The notes: generated by a model from the letters alone, not told the origin. Positions 43,832 to 53,593 are shown, numbered from the stretch's first letter. The stretch is DNA of 64,000 nucleotides from CALXVA01 sp944393025 (GCA_963931445.1 OZ007016.1:434001-498000); one strand, 5' to 3'. Numbers and translations: made by a program.

Positions 43832-44461
43832 GTGGAAACTATAACATCGATGCTTGTAAGTATAACAGCTTTAATTACAGCAATATGTAGTTTAGTAGTA
43901 GCAGGTAAAAAATTAAAAAAAGAATTTGAAGAAACAATTCCTAAAAAAATCAAAAGACAATGCGACATAGACTTAGAAATCGTTAAAAGGTTGGAAGCAA
44001 TAAAAGAGTTACTTAATGCTGACCGTGTACAAATTTATGATTTCCATAATGGAGGTCATTATGCAAATGGGCGTAGTGCTTTAAAAACTAGCTGTACTTA
44101 TGAAGTTGTAAGAACAGGAATAAAATCGTGTCAAATGTATTTACAAGCAATTCCATTAAATTGTATTCCTCATTTTATACAAACATTATTAAATACAGGT
44201 AAGTTAAAAATAAATGATTTAGAAGAAATAAAAAATAATATGCCAGCAACTTATACACTGAAAAAGAGTCAGAATATTGGCTCTTTTTTCGATATTATTT
44301 TAAACAACAGAAATAGAGAACCAATTGGCTTTTTGGCATTTCAATATAGTAAAACAAATAAAGTGAATTTCTCAGAAAATGAAAAAAATGAAATTTTACG
44401 ATTAAAATTCTTTATTGAGGAAAATTTAGAAAAAATGATAAGTAGAAAAGAGGTGAGGTAA
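43832..44461 (+). CDS. Phage membrane protein with GAF-like domain
   Basis: 209 aa from GTG 43832 after GAAGGAGAGAAACA. An N-terminal transmembrane segment (residues 5-25), then a soluble domain beginning L-N-A-D-R-V-Q-I-Y-D-F-H-N-G-G-H-Y, which looks like a GAF/sensor fold and is frequent in clostridial phages just before the holin. Function not established. Confidence 0.65.
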   Translation: METITSMLVSITALITAICSLVVAGKKLKKEFEETIPKKIKRQCDIDLEIVKRLEAIKELLNADRVQIYDFHNGGHYANGRSALKTSCTYEVVRTGIKSCQMYLQAIPLNCIPHFIQTLLNTGKLKINDLEEIKNNMPATYTLKKSQNIGSFFDIILNNRNREPIGFLAFQYSKTNKVNFSENEKNEILRLKFFIEENLEKMISRKEVR

Positions 44462-44463
44462 AT

Positions 44464-44748
44464 ATGACAGTAGAAATGTTTTTAGCATTGTTGTTAGGAT
44501 TTTCAACATTAGCAAGTTTGACAACTGAAGCGATAAAAAAATTATTTGGAACGGATGGAAACTTAACCAGTTTTATTGCTGCTATTGTAGTTGGCCTAGC
44601 AGGTACATTGATTTATTATCAATTAGGAAGAATAGATTTTACATTTAATAATATAATTTATGCTATCTTAATGGGACTAGCTTCTAGTTTAGTAAGCCAA
44701 CTTGGCTATGATAAAATCAAAGAAACTATACAAAAATTTTTAATCTAG
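44464..44748 (+). CDS. Holin
   Basis: 94 aa with three hydrophobic segments (residues 4-20, 34-52, 62-82) and a charged C-terminus, directly upstream of the endolysin gene. It forms membrane lesions at the end of infection. Identification rests on size, topology and position. Confidence 0.75.
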   Translation: MTVEMFLALLLGFSTLASLTTEAIKKLFGTDGNLTSFIAAIVVGLAGTLIYYQLGRIDFTFNNIIYAILMGLASSLVSQLGYDKIKETIQKFLI

Positions 44749-44758
44749 GAGGAAAAAA

Positions 44759-46117
44759 ATGAAATTATATAAAAAAATAATACTTGCTATATTTATTATA
44801 GCTTTTTTTGTTGGAATTGGATTTGCAATAAATGATAACAAGGAAGAAACAATAGATAATTTAATACAAAACGATGCAATAAATGTAGTAGAAAATGAAA
44901 TAATTTCAACAACAGAAATACCAGAATTAACTGAAGAAGATGAGCAAGTACTTGAAGTACAAGAGACTGATTTGGAAGCTGAAGGTTTCCAACGCCAAGG
45001 AGAAGTAGCATACAATGGTGCTAGTAAAACTCCTAATATCACTTTGGGAGAATATCAAGGATTAACTTATTACAGTCAAGCAGATAGTAGATGGGCAAAT
45101 CATATTTATTCATCTATAGGAGACAGCTCACAAACAATAATGAGTTCTGGTTGTGGTCCAACATCTGCAGCAATGGTAGTTAGCTCAATAAGAGGTACAA
45201 TCACTCCAGACAAAATGGGAGATTTATTTGTAGAATATGGTTATAGAAGTAATAATAATGGAACATACTTTTCAGCAATGAAATGGACAGCTGATGTATT
45301 TGATATTGATTATAAAGAAACATCTAGTCTGAATACTGTTACTAACTTATTAAAGGATAATTGGTACATAATCGTTTCGTGCAATGAAGGTTTATTTACA
45401 TATGGTGGACATTTTATAGTTATAGTAGGAATAAATGGCGACACATTAAAAATATATGATCCATATCTTTACAGTGGAAAATTCGATGTATCAAGTAGAA
45501 GAGGAAAGGCTACTGTAAAAGGTAATACTGTATATGTAACAGTAGATAACTTTAAAAAATATGCAAATGCAACAGGTTTCTACTGTTACAAAAACGATAG
45601 AACAGATATAAAAGATAACGATACAAATATAGTAATAACAGATAACAATTCTAATGTAGAGAAAGTAAATTATAAAGTGAAAATAAATACCAGTATAGGT
45701 TTAAATATCCGTTCAGGTGCAAGCACATCTTATAGCATAGTTGGGGGATATGCAAATGGTACAACAGTAACAATTATTGCAGAAAAGGATAATTGGGGTA
45801 AAACTAAAGATGGTTGGATCTGTTTAGATTATACAACTAAAATAGGTTCAAGTTCATCTTCTAAAAAATATACTACTGGAAGATACGAAGTAATAGCCAA
45901 TGTATTAACCGTAAGAAGTGGGCCAGGAACTAACTATTCTTGGAAAAGATTTTCACAATTAACAAGTAATGCACAATCTCAAGTTTTGAGAAAATGTGGC
46001 TATAGGCCAAATGGTATTGTTTATGGAGTACAATGTGATGTAATAGAAATATCAGGAAAATGGGGTAAAATTCCTAGTGGTTGGATTTGCTTAGATTATT
46101 GTAAAAAAACTAAATAA
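44759..46117 (+). CDS. Phage lysis protein: C39-like peptidase plus SH3 domains
   Basis: 452 aa. N-terminal signal/membrane segment (residues 5-22), then a papain-like C39_2 peptidase: catalytic Cys in S-G-C-G-P-T-S-A-A-M, His in Y-G-G-H-F-I-V-I-V-G, Asp in I-Y-D-P-Y. Two bacterial SH3 domains follow (G-L-N-I-R-S-G-A-S-T near 318 and L-T-V-R-S-G-P-G-T-N near 380), which bind the wall. It probably cleaves peptide cross-links for lysis. A close host-side paralogue lies just beyond attR at 46808. Confidence 0.85.
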   Translation: MKLYKKIILAIFIIAFFVGIGFAINDNKEETIDNLIQNDAINVVENEIISTTEIPELTEEDEQVLEVQETDLEAEGFQRQGEVAYNGASKTPNITLGEYQGLTYYSQADSRWANHIYSSIGDSSQTIMSSGCGPTSAAMVVSSIRGTITPDKMGDLFVEYGYRSNNNGTYFSAMKWTADVFDIDYKETSSLNTVTNLLKDNWYIIVSCNEGLFTYGGHFIVIVGINGDTLKIYDPYLYSGKFDVSSRRGKATVKGNTVYVTVDNFKKYANATGFYCYKNDRTDIKDNDTNIVITDNNSNVEKVNYKVKINTSIGLNIRSGASTSYSIVGGYANGTTVTIIAEKDNWGKTKDGWICLDYTTKIGSSSSSKKYTTGRYEVIANVLTVRSGPGTNYSWKRFSQLTSNAQSQVLRKCGYRPNGIVYGVQCDVIEISGKWGKIPSGWICLDYCKKTK

Positions 46118-46126
46118 ATTAAAAAT

Positions 46127-46165
46127 AAGAGATAAATTATATTTAAATATATAATTTTATCTCTT
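46127..46165 (+). terminator. Terminator after the lysis operon
   Basis: AAGAGATAAATTATAT pairs with ATATAATTTTATCTCTT (one bulged T), with a T-run. Confidence 0.75.
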
Positions 46166-46290
46166 TAACATTTTGAATGTCCTAAAATTGATTTTACTAG
46201 CAAATTTCTATAATTTTTTGTTTTGTATGACAGATTTCAACAAAAATAATCAACATAATATGATATAATAAAGAAAAAGGAGTGTTGCTT

Positions 46291-46464
46291 ATGGAGAAAT
46301 ATTTCAAACAAGCAATACAAAGGATGAGAAGTTTAGAAAAAACTGTTTCAGAAATGGAATGGAACAGCATAGCAAAAAAAGAGAATCTATTATCAAGTGA
46401 GAGTATAAAGTACATATCTAAAAGAGATTTTAATACCTTGCAAAAAGAAGTAAAAGCTAGTTAA
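46291..46464 (+). CDS. Small prophage protein at the right end
   Basis: 57 aa, helical, charged (Q-A-I-Q-R-M-R-S-L-E-K, then I-K-Y-I-S-K-R-D-F). AAAAGGAGTGTTGCTT precedes the ATG at 46291, and a TATAAT box lies near 46264. An isolated unit between lysis genes and attR; such genes are often expressed from the lysogen. No family recognised. Confidence 0.55.
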   Translation: MEKYFKQAIQRMRSLEKTVSEMEWNSIAKKENLLSSESIKYISKRDFNTLQKEVKAS

Positions 46465-46480
46465 TCTAGTTCTTAAAAAA

Positions 46481-46505
46481 TTAACACATTCTTAACACAT
46501 TAGTA
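46481..46505. repeat. Arm-type integrase site pair near attR
   Basis: TTAACACAT at 46481-46489 and 46492-46500, followed by TAGTA, copies the arrangement at 10383-10407. Confidence 0.65.
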
Positions 46506-46602
46506 CAGAATAAAGTAGAAATAAATAAAAATAAAAAACAGCAAAGCTCAGTTGTATCAATAGTTTAAAAAAAGTACAAAAATATTCAAAATACTATAAA
46601 CT

Positions 46603-46626
46603 AATCTCCCTCTCGCTACCAAAAAT
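46603..46626 (+). repeat. attR core
   Basis: A 24-base copy of the tRNA-Met 3' end, identical to 10302-10325. The region from 46506 to 46602 is AT-rich and has no gene. Confidence 0.93.
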
Positions 46627-46628
46627 AG

Positions 46629-46655
46629 CAAGTCTTTTGAGACTTGTTTATTTTT
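46629..46655 (+). terminator. Displaced terminator of tRNA-Met
   Basis: CAAGTCT-TTTG-AGACTTG followed by TTTATTTTTTTG. Before integration it would have lain just after the tRNA gene. Confidence 0.75.
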
Positions 46656-46807
46656 TTGTTTATGTGAAAAATAACGAATGCAAAAAATACTTATTATAGA
46701 ATCATTTTAATAGAAATAAGATATGTTTTTTTGGTGCATAAAATAAAGCAAAAGGATTATGTACCATACAAAAATTAATTCATATAATAAAGTAGGAGGA
46801 GATATAT

Positions 46808-48154
46808 ATGTATAAAAAAATTATATATGCACTTACTTTATTTTTTATAATATGCATATTGGGAATAACAATTTTACTAATTAATGATAATAAAATTGAT
46901 GAAAATAAAGTTGAAAATACAGAAAAATTAGAAAATCAAATTATTATACAAACTACAGAAATTCCTAAGTTATCTGTAGAAGATGAACAAGTTCTAGAAT
47001 TTCAAGAGGTAAATCTTGAAAATGAAGGCTTTAAACAACAAGGAGAAATTGCGTATAATGGTTCAACAAAAATACCAAAAGTCAGCCTAGGAAATTATAA
47101 TGGATTAACTTACTATTCACAAGCAGATAGCAGGTGGGCAAATAAAATGTATTCTGCTATAAATGATAAATCTCAAACAATGATGACATCTGGATGCGGA
47201 CCAACATGTGCTGCTATGGTAGTTAGTTCTATTAAAGGAACAATAACACCAGATAAAATGGGAGAATTATTTGTTAAATATGGTTATAGAAGTAATAATA
47301 ATGGAACTTATTTTTCTGCTATGAAATGGACAGCAGATGTGTTTGATATAGAATATGAACAAACATATAGTTTAGATACAGCTATAAATTTATTAAAAAA
47401 CAATTATTATATAATAGTATCATGTAATGAAGGATTATTCACTTATGGAGGACATTTTATTGTAATAGTAGGAATTGAAAATAATACTTTTAAAATATAT
47501 GACCCATATTTATATTTAAATAAATTTAATGTATCTAGTAGAAAAGGAAAAGCAACATTAAAAGGAAATACTGTATATGTTACAATAGATAACTTTAGAA
47601 AATATGCAAATTATACTCAGTTTTTTTGTTATAAAAATAATAAAATAATTAGTGATGATAATAATATAGAGGTTACAGAATCAGAAGATTCAAATTCTAT
47701 TGTAGAAAAAGTAAATTACAAAGTAAAAATAAATGCTAATTCAGGATTAAATATTCGTTCAGGTGCAAGTACAAATTATAAAATAATTGGAGGCTATATA
47801 AAAGATACAGAAGTAACAATTATTAATAAAAAAGACAATTGGGGAAAAACAAATTTAGGCTGGATATGTTTAGACTATGTGGATGAAGTTCAAACAAAAA
47901 AATATGAAAAAGGTAGATATGAAATAAATACAGAAGTACTAACAGTAAGAAATGGTCCAGGTACAAATTATAATTATAAAAAATATTCTGAATTAACTAC
48001 AAATGCACAAAAACAGATATTGCAAAATTATGGAATGAAAATAAACGGATTGTGTAGAGGTGTACAATGTGATGTTTTAGAAGTTAAAAATAATTGGGGA
48101 AAAATACCTTCAGGCTGGATATGTTTAGATTATTGTAAAAAAATTAAAAAGTAA
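46808..48154 (+). CDS. C39-like peptidase with SH3 domains, host paralogue of the phage lysin
   Basis: 448 aa with the same architecture as 44759-46117: membrane or signal segment, C39-like peptidase (S-G-C-G-P-T-C-A-A-M, Y-G-G-H-F-I-V-I, I-Y-D-P-Y) and two SH3 domains. Long stretches are identical in protein sequence, while the DNA differs at many third positions. It lies outside attR with its own TAGGAGGAGATAT site. It may be a host wall hydrolase from which the phage gene came, or the remnant of an earlier prophage at the same tRNA. Confidence 0.85.
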   Translation: MYKKIIYALTLFFIICILGITILLINDNKIDENKVENTEKLENQIIIQTTEIPKLSVEDEQVLEFQEVNLENEGFKQQGEIAYNGSTKIPKVSLGNYNGLTYYSQADSRWANKMYSAINDKSQTMMTSGCGPTCAAMVVSSIKGTITPDKMGELFVKYGYRSNNNGTYFSAMKWTADVFDIEYEQTYSLDTAINLLKNNYYIIVSCNEGLFTYGGHFIVIVGIENNTFKIYDPYLYLNKFNVSSRKGKATLKGNTVYVTIDNFRKYANYTQFFCYKNNKIISDDNNIEVTESEDSNSIVEKVNYKVKINANSGLNIRSGASTNYKIIGGYIKDTEVTIINKKDNWGKTNLGWICLDYVDEVQTKKYEKGRYEINTEVLTVRNGPGTNYNYKKYSELTTNAQKQILQNYGMKINGLCRGVQCDVLEVKNNWGKIPSGWICLDYCKKIKK

Positions 48155-48181
48155 TAGTGAAACAATTATTATATCTATGCA

Positions 48182-48238
48182 AGTAGAAACGATTTTATTT
48201 AATACATTTTTTAATGTGTCAAATAAATCGTTTCTACT
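48182..48238. terminator. Long bidirectional terminator hairpin
   Basis: AGTAGAAACGATTT pairs with AAATCGTTTCTACT, with further pairing (ATTTAATACATT / AATGTGTCAAAT) inside. It separates convergent genes. Confidence 0.8.
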
Positions 48239-48262
48239 GCAATTTGAAATAATACTAAAAAT

Positions 48263-48505
48263 TTATTCTCTAGAGTTTCTTGTGTTTTCAGAACGATTAT
48301 TTGAATTGCATAGTTTATCATATTCTTTACATTTAATTTTATATTCCATTTGCTTTGTTAAATATTTGTAATACATATATGCCTGTTCATATTGCATAAT
48401 TGGATTAAACATAGGATTATCTCCCATTGAAGAATCATAATTTGTATCATAATTATATGGAGGCATTCCATAAAAATTATTCATATTATCCATATTTCTA
48501 TCCAT
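48263..48505 (-). CDS. Tyr/Asn/Met-rich small protein, possibly spore coat
   Basis: 80 aa starting M-D-R-N-M-D-N-M-N-N. Very rich in Asn, Met, Tyr and Pro in the first 45 residues, then a helical K-Y-L-T-K-Q-M-E-Y-K-I-K segment. This composition resembles CotF or CotJ-like coat components but no motif is decisive. AGGAGTGATTTATAT precedes the start. It neighbours the sporulation gene ylbJ, which mildly supports a spore role. Confidence 0.55.
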   Translation of the reverse strand: MDRNMDNMNNFYGMPPYNYDTNYDSSMGDNPMFNPIMQYEQAYMYYKYLTKQMEYKIKCKEYDKLCNSNNRSENTRNSRE

Positions 48506-48587
48506 ATATAAATCACTCCTAAATTAATTTATTTAATATATATTCATTCTAATATTATTTATGATAAAAAATACGTTCTAAATTATA

Positions 48588-49787
48588 TTATTCATAAGAT
48601 TTTTTGAAAATATTAAATATTACAAATAGTGCACATATTCCAATAATTAATAATCCAAAACTATAAAAAAATGAATAAATAGAAAGTGTAAAGGAATTTA
48701 AAGCTTCAAGTTGAGATAAATTAATATTTGAAGTTTCTATTACATCTAAATTTAAACCAGGAATAAGCTTTAAAGCTAAAAAGGTATATATACTTGCAAT
48801 AATTCCTTGCAAAACCTTTCCAATAAAATATTTTTTTATAGTTAAATCAGTTTTAGAAATAAGACTGTATACCTGAAGCAGCACAGAAAATCCACCAAAT
48901 CCAAGAAGAAAAGCAGAAAGAATTATATTTTGTGATACTGCTTTAATATTTACACTAGCTATTTGATTTATACCATTTGTTAATTCTATTATTCCAGAAA
49001 TAATAGGTTTAGCAAAAGAAAAATTAAAGTTGAATAGCTTTAGAATAGGAAAAATTAAGTTACTTAATATGTTTAATATATTTGTTTGATCTAATATAGA
49101 TATAATAACTGAAAACATAACTACAAAACCACCAATAAGTAATACCGTAGATATGCTATTATGTATGCTATTAGATAATACTTCTCCTAAATTTTTAAAA
49201 GTTAAATTATTATTATTTGAAGAATATAAATTTTTTTTAGAATAATTACTAACAAAACTATTATTTTTTTGTGAGAATTTAGAAAATATTATTCCAACAG
49301 TAATACAAGCTAAAATATGAGTGAAAAGAAGTAAGAAACCTGTTTTTGTATCACCAAACAAACCAATGCCAACACTACTTAAAATAAATAATGGACCAGA
49401 ATTATTAGTAAAAGTAAGAAGTCTTTCTCCTTCATCTTTAGTAATTAAATTATTTTGTCTTAAATCTGAAACTATTTTTGCACCAACAGGGTAACCACTA
49501 ATAAGTCCCATAGCAAAAGCAAATCCACCTATTCCAGGTACATTAAAAATAGGCCTCATAAATTTATCTAGTATTTTTCCTATTAAATACACTACTTTAG
49601 TTTGTGTAAGTAAATTGGTAACTACAAAAAAAGGAAAAAGAGAAGGAACTACACATGTAGCCCATAAAACTAATCCGTTTTTAGTAGCTGTTAAATTAGA
49701 TTTTGAAAATAGAACTAAACCAATAGTAAACAATATAAAAAAAATAGGCAAAATATTACGCTTAACAGATAAAACAAAGAACCTCAC
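48588..49787 (-). CDS. ylbJ: Sporulation integral membrane protein YlbJ
   Basis: 399 aa from GTG 49787, which follows TGGAGGTATTTT. Many transmembrane segments. Gate-domain motifs include W-A-T-C-V-V-P-S-L-F-P-F-F near residue 36, and M-G-L-I-S-G-Y-P-V-G-A-K and F-T-N-N-S-G-P-L-F-I. YlbJ is a nucleoside-transporter-like membrane protein needed for spore cortex formation in Bacillus. Its presence suggests an endospore former. CGG appears only out of phase. Confidence 0.88.
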   Translation of the reverse strand: MRFFVLSVKRNILPIFFILFTIGLVLFSKSNLTATKNGLVLWATCVVPSLFPFFVVTNLLTQTKVVYLIGKILDKFMRPIFNVPGIGGFAFAMGLISGYPVGAKIVSDLRQNNLITKDEGERLLTFTNNSGPLFILSSVGIGLFGDTKTGFLLLFTHILACITVGIIFSKFSQKNNSFVSNYSKKNLYSSNNNNLTFKNLGEVLSNSIHNSISTVLLIGGFVVMFSVIISILDQTNILNILSNLIFPILKLFNFNFSFAKPIISGIIELTNGINQIASVNIKAVSQNIILSAFLLGFGGFSVLLQVYSLISKTDLTIKKYFIGKVLQGIIASIYTFLALKLIPGLNLDVIETSNINLSQLEALNSFTLSIYSFFYSFGLLIIGICALFVIFNIFKKSYE

Positions 49788-49938
49788 AAAATACCTCCAT
49801 ATAATAAATATATAGCTTATAAAAATATATTCACAGAGTATTAAAAATATTTCATTTAGAATTTTGTATTTAATTTGAATTTGAATAAAAATGATAAATA
49901 AAAGCATAATAAAACAAAAATGAAAAATAGGTGATTAA

Positions 49939-50123
49939 ATGAAAAAATTTATTCCAGATGCTATATACTATATGCAATAAATTTATATGATAAAAATTTA
50001 ATGACAGTAAGAGGAAAAGGAAAATATACTTATAAGCAAGAAGAAAGAAAAAAAGGAGAAGAATATATATCAAAATTATTAAAACAATATTTTCCTAAAA
50101 ATAAAATTATATATTTTAGTTAA
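49939..50123 (+). pseudogene. Possible broken small gene
   Basis: A good AGGTGATTAA site precedes ATG 49939, but the frame stops after 13 codons. Removing two bases in the TATATG run near 49972 would join it to an open frame (I-N-L-Y-D-K-N-L-M-T-V-R-G, Y-T-Y-K-Q-E-E-R) ending at 50123, about 60 aa. No family is recognised. Either a 2-base insertion or chance. No CGG here. Confidence 0.3.
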
Positions 50124-50247
50124 TAAAAATATGAAAAAATATTAATAAATAAAAAAATATATGATATAATTTCAAGGAATTTGTATTTTATAAAAAAGAG
50201 AAAAACAAATTAAATAATTATTCATTTAACGAAAGAGGGAAAATAAT

Positions 50248-52821
50248 ATGTATGAAAAAGAATGTACACTAAAAGTAGAAGAATTTCTAAAAGAGTATAA
50301 TTATAAAAAAAGAGGTCTAAATTCAAATGAAGTAAAAAATAATTTCACTAAATATGGAAAAAACATTATAAAACAAAAAAAGCCTAAACAATGGTATAAT
50401 TATTTATTTGAAAGTATGTTTAGTACCTTTAATTTAATTCTATTAGGAATTGTTATAGTATTAATCTATACAGATGTAATATTATCAAATCCACCAAATT
50501 ATGCCAATATTATTGTAATTTTAGTACTAATAACTGCTAGTACATTATTAGAATTTTTTGAAGTATATAGGTCAAATAAAGCAGCAGAAAAATTAAAAAA
50601 TTTAGTTTCTGTAAAAACTACTGTAATTAGAAATGGAAAAATTACTAAAGTTCCATCAAGCAATATTACAATTGGAGATGTAGTAGTATTATCTGCTGGA
50701 GATTTAATACCAGCAGATTTAAGAATTATAGAAGCTAAAGACTTATATGTAGTACAATCTTCTTTAACAGGTGAAAGTGATTCAGTAAAAAAAGTTGTAG
50801 AATCAGAGCAAGAAGGTAAAATAGAAGATATAACTGATTTAGATACAATTTGTTTTATGGGAACAAATGTTATGAGCGGTTCAGCTAAAGGGATAGTAAT
50901 AAATGTGGGAGATAAAACATATTTTGGAAAAATTGCAGATAATATAACAGATGAAAAACCAAAAACATCTTTCCAAAAAGGAATTGAAAATGTAAGCAAA
51001 TTACTTATTAAATTTATGTTAGTTCTTATTCCAATAACATTTATTGTTAATGCAGCAAAACATGGAACAATAACAGCTTTTACATTTGCTGTAGCAATAG
51101 CTATAGGAATAACACCACTTCTATTACCAGTTATATTATCATCTAGTTTAGCAAAAGGTGCAACTAGAATGGCAAAAAAGAAAACTATAGTGAAGAAACT
51201 AGATAGTATTCAAAGTTTTGGAGCTATGAATATATTGTGTACAGATAAAACAGGAACATTAACTGAAGATAAAATAGTTCTTGAAAAATATTTGGATATA
51301 AAAGGAGAAGAAGATAGTAGAGTTCTAAAACATGCATTTTTAAATTCGTATTTTCAAACAGGTTTAAAAGGAAATATAGATGAAGCTGTTATAGCAAGAA
51401 CAGCAAAAACAGAACTTAAAGGAATTGAAGAAAAATATGAGAAAATAGATGAAATACCTTTTGATTTTTCTAGAAGAAGATTATCTGTAGTAGTATCAGA
51501 TGGAAAAAAGAAACAGTTAATAACAAAAGGTGCAGTAGAGGAAATTTTAAGCATTTGTACAATGGTTGACTATAAAGGAGAAGTTTCAGAAATAAATAGA
51601 GAAATAAAACAAAATATTTTAAATATAACTAAAGATTTAAATAAGCAAGGACTTAGAGTTATTGCTATATGTCAAAAAAATGATATAGAAAATATAACAA
51701 GTTTTTCTGTTAAAGATGAAAATAAAATGATTTTAATAGGATTTATAGGATTTTTAGATCCACCAAAAGAAAGTGCAAAAGAAGCAATAGAAAGATTAAA
51801 TAGAGATGGAATTAGAGTTATTGTACTTACTGGAGATAATGAATATGTAACAAAAGCAATTTGTGATAAAGTAAATATAAATACAGATAAAATTGTATTA
51901 GGAAGTAAAATAGAAAAATTATCAGATACAGCTCTAAAAAGACTTTTAAAGAAAACAAATGTATATGCAAAACTTTCTCCAATACAAAAAGCAAGAATTG
52001 TAAGAGTTTTGAAAGAAGCGGGAAATGTAGTAGGTTACATGGGTGATGGAATAAATGATGCACCATCTATGAATAATGCAGAAGTTGGAATATCTGTGGA
52101 TACAGCAGTAGATATAACAAAAGAAACTGCAGATATAATTTTACTAGAAAAAGATTTAGATGTATTAACAGATGGAGTAATAGAAGGAAGAAAAACATTT
52201 GGAAATTTACAAAAATATATAAAAATGGCAGTTAGCTTTAACTTTGGAGAGGTTTTATCTGTTTTAATAGCAAGTATATTATTACCATTTTTCCCAATAA
52301 CACCAATTCAATTATTAGTGCAAAGTCTAATATATGATTTAGGTCAATTGTCAATACCTTATGATAATGTAGATAAAGAATTTTTACAAAAACCTAGAGT
52401 TTGGAAAATGAAAAGTATAAAAAGATTTATGCTTTATATGGGACCGGCAAGTTCTATATTTGATTTAATGGTATTTGCAATTTTATGGTTTGGATTTAAT
52501 TTAAGATTACCTGATGCAGCATTATTTCAATCAATATGGTTTTCTTATGGAGTAGTATCAAACTTGATTGGACTTCATATAATAAGAACAGCTAAAACAC
52601 CTTTTATAGAAAGTAATAGTTCAAAAGCTGTATATGCAACATCTATAATTTTGAGTATAGTAGCTATAGTAATACCATTTACTTTGCTTGGAAAATATAT
52701 TGGATTAGTTGCAATACCATTTAAGTATTTTTCAATAATATTATTAGTACCTGTTTTATATTGCTTCTTAGCAACTATTGTAAAAAAACAATATATAAAG
52801 AAATATAAAGAATGGCTATAA
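50248..52821 (+). CDS. mgtA: P-type ATPase, MgtA-like magnesium transporter
   Basis: 857 aa. Phosphorylation motif D-K-T-G-T-L-T near residue 334; actuator motif T-G-E-S near 177; hinge G-D-G-I-N-D-A near 600. Ten membrane segments fit. The C-terminal Y-D-L-G-Q-L-S-I-P-Y-D-N-V-D and M-G-P-A-S-S-I-F-D are typical of the P3B (MgtA/MgtB) group, which imports magnesium. It is monocistronic. Three out-of-phase CGGs are present without disruption. Confidence 0.9.
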   Translation: MYEKECTLKVEEFLKEYNYKKRGLNSNEVKNNFTKYGKNIIKQKKPKQWYNYLFESMFSTFNLILLGIVIVLIYTDVILSNPPNYANIIVILVLITASTLLEFFEVYRSNKAAEKLKNLVSVKTTVIRNGKITKVPSSNITIGDVVVLSAGDLIPADLRIIEAKDLYVVQSSLTGESDSVKKVVESEQEGKIEDITDLDTICFMGTNVMSGSAKGIVINVGDKTYFGKIADNITDEKPKTSFQKGIENVSKLLIKFMLVLIPITFIVNAAKHGTITAFTFAVAIAIGITPLLLPVILSSSLAKGATRMAKKKTIVKKLDSIQSFGAMNILCTDKTGTLTEDKIVLEKYLDIKGEEDSRVLKHAFLNSYFQTGLKGNIDEAVIARTAKTELKGIEEKYEKIDEIPFDFSRRRLSVVVSDGKKKQLITKGAVEEILSICTMVDYKGEVSEINREIKQNILNITKDLNKQGLRVIAICQKNDIENITSFSVKDENKMILIGFIGFLDPPKESAKEAIERLNRDGIRVIVLTGDNEYVTKAICDKVNINTDKIVLGSKIEKLSDTALKRLLKKTNVYAKLSPIQKARIVRVLKEAGNVVGYMGDGINDAPSMNNAEVGISVDTAVDITKETADIILLEKDLDVLTDGVIEGRKTFGNLQKYIKMAVSFNFGEVLSVLIASILLPFFPITPIQLLVQSLIYDLGQLSIPYDNVDKEFLQKPRVWKMKSIKRFMLYMGPASSIFDLMVFAILWFGFNLRLPDAALFQSIWFSYGVVSNLIGLHIIRTAKTPFIESNSSKAVYATSIILSIVAIVIPFTLLGKYIGLVAIPFKYFSIILLVPVLYCFLATIVKKQYIKKYKEWL

Positions 52822-52824
52822 TTC

Positions 52825-52865
52825 AAAAAGAAATATATACTTTGTTATAGTATATATTTCTTTTT
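52825..52865. terminator. Bidirectional terminator between mgtA and deoD
   Basis: A perfect 17-bp stem, AAAAAGAAATATATACT with AGTATATATTTCTTTTT, around a 7-base loop; T-runs on both strands. Confidence 0.9.
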
Positions 52866-52869
52866 GGTA

Positions 52870-53580
52870 TTATAAACTTTCTAAAGCAATTTTAATCATA
52901 TTATTTAAAGATTTTTCTCTTTGTTCAGAAGTACTTTCTTGATTTTTATAATAAGAATCTACCACAGTAAGAAGACAAGCAGCATTTCTATTAAAATATT
53001 TAGCCATATAAAATAAAGCAAAAGCTTCCATTTCACAAGCTATTATATTTAAATCTTTTGGAAATCTAGATATAAATTTATTTATATCATCTAAATAACC
53101 ATCAAAACAATCATTACAAAGAGTATTTCCTTTTATATAAGGAATAGATAGCCTAAATGCTGTTTCTTCTAGTTTAGAATTAAGAATAGTACTTGAAGAA
53201 GAAATATGTTCTTCTTTTTCAGACCATTCATAAGCAAAATTTCCTTCAGTATAACTTTTGTCTACTAATATAGTATCAAATAAATTTAAATTCTTATCAT
53301 ATGCTCCACAAGAACCTATTCTAATAATATTTTCTACATCATAGAATTTAAAAAGTTCATATGAGTAAATTCCCATACTTGGCATTCCCATGCCTGAAGA
53401 AAATATAGTAACTTTCTTTCCTTTATATGTTCCAGTATAAGCTAACATATTTCTAACTGTATTTACCAACTTAAAATCATCCAAAAAATTTTCAGCAATA
53501 TATTTAGCTCTTAATGGATCACCAGGCATAAGTACAGTTTTTTCAATATCTTCTTTTTTAGCATTACAATGTATAGACAT
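52870..53580 (-). CDS. deoD: Purine nucleoside phosphorylase DeoD-type
   Basis: 236 aa, the normal length. M-P-G-D-P-L-R-A-K-Y-I-A near residue 18, R-I-G-S-C-G-A-Y near 87, and A-C-E-M-E-A-F-A-L near 178 are diagnostic. It splits purine (deoxy)nucleosides with phosphate for salvage; the active form is a hexamer. TAGGAGGTTTTT precedes the start. Confidence 0.95.
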   Translation of the reverse strand: MSIHCNAKKEDIEKTVLMPGDPLRAKYIAENFLDDFKLVNTVRNMLAYTGTYKGKKVTIFSSGMGMPSMGIYSYELFKFYDVENIIRIGSCGAYDKNLNLFDTILVDKSYTEGNFAYEWSEKEEHISSSSTILNSKLEETAFRLSIPYIKGNTLCNDCFDGYLDDINKFISRFPKDLNIIACEMEAFALFYMAKYFNRNAACLLTVVDSYYKNQESTSEQREKSLNNMIKIALESL

Positions 53581-53593
53581 AAAAACCTCCTAA

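Larger units (their letters stand above)
10302..46626. mobile_element. Siphovirus prophage, 36.3 kb, in tRNA-Met
   Basis: Bounded by the two att cores. The integrase lies next to attL on the minus strand with a divergent lysogeny switch. A single long rightward programme then runs through replication, late regulator, packaging (P27-like small and large terminase), HK97-type portal, protease and capsid, tail, holin and endolysin. Head, tail and lysis genes are all present and no gene is clearly destroyed, so it may be inducible. Ten of its genes need +1 reading at CGG. Confidence 0.95.
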
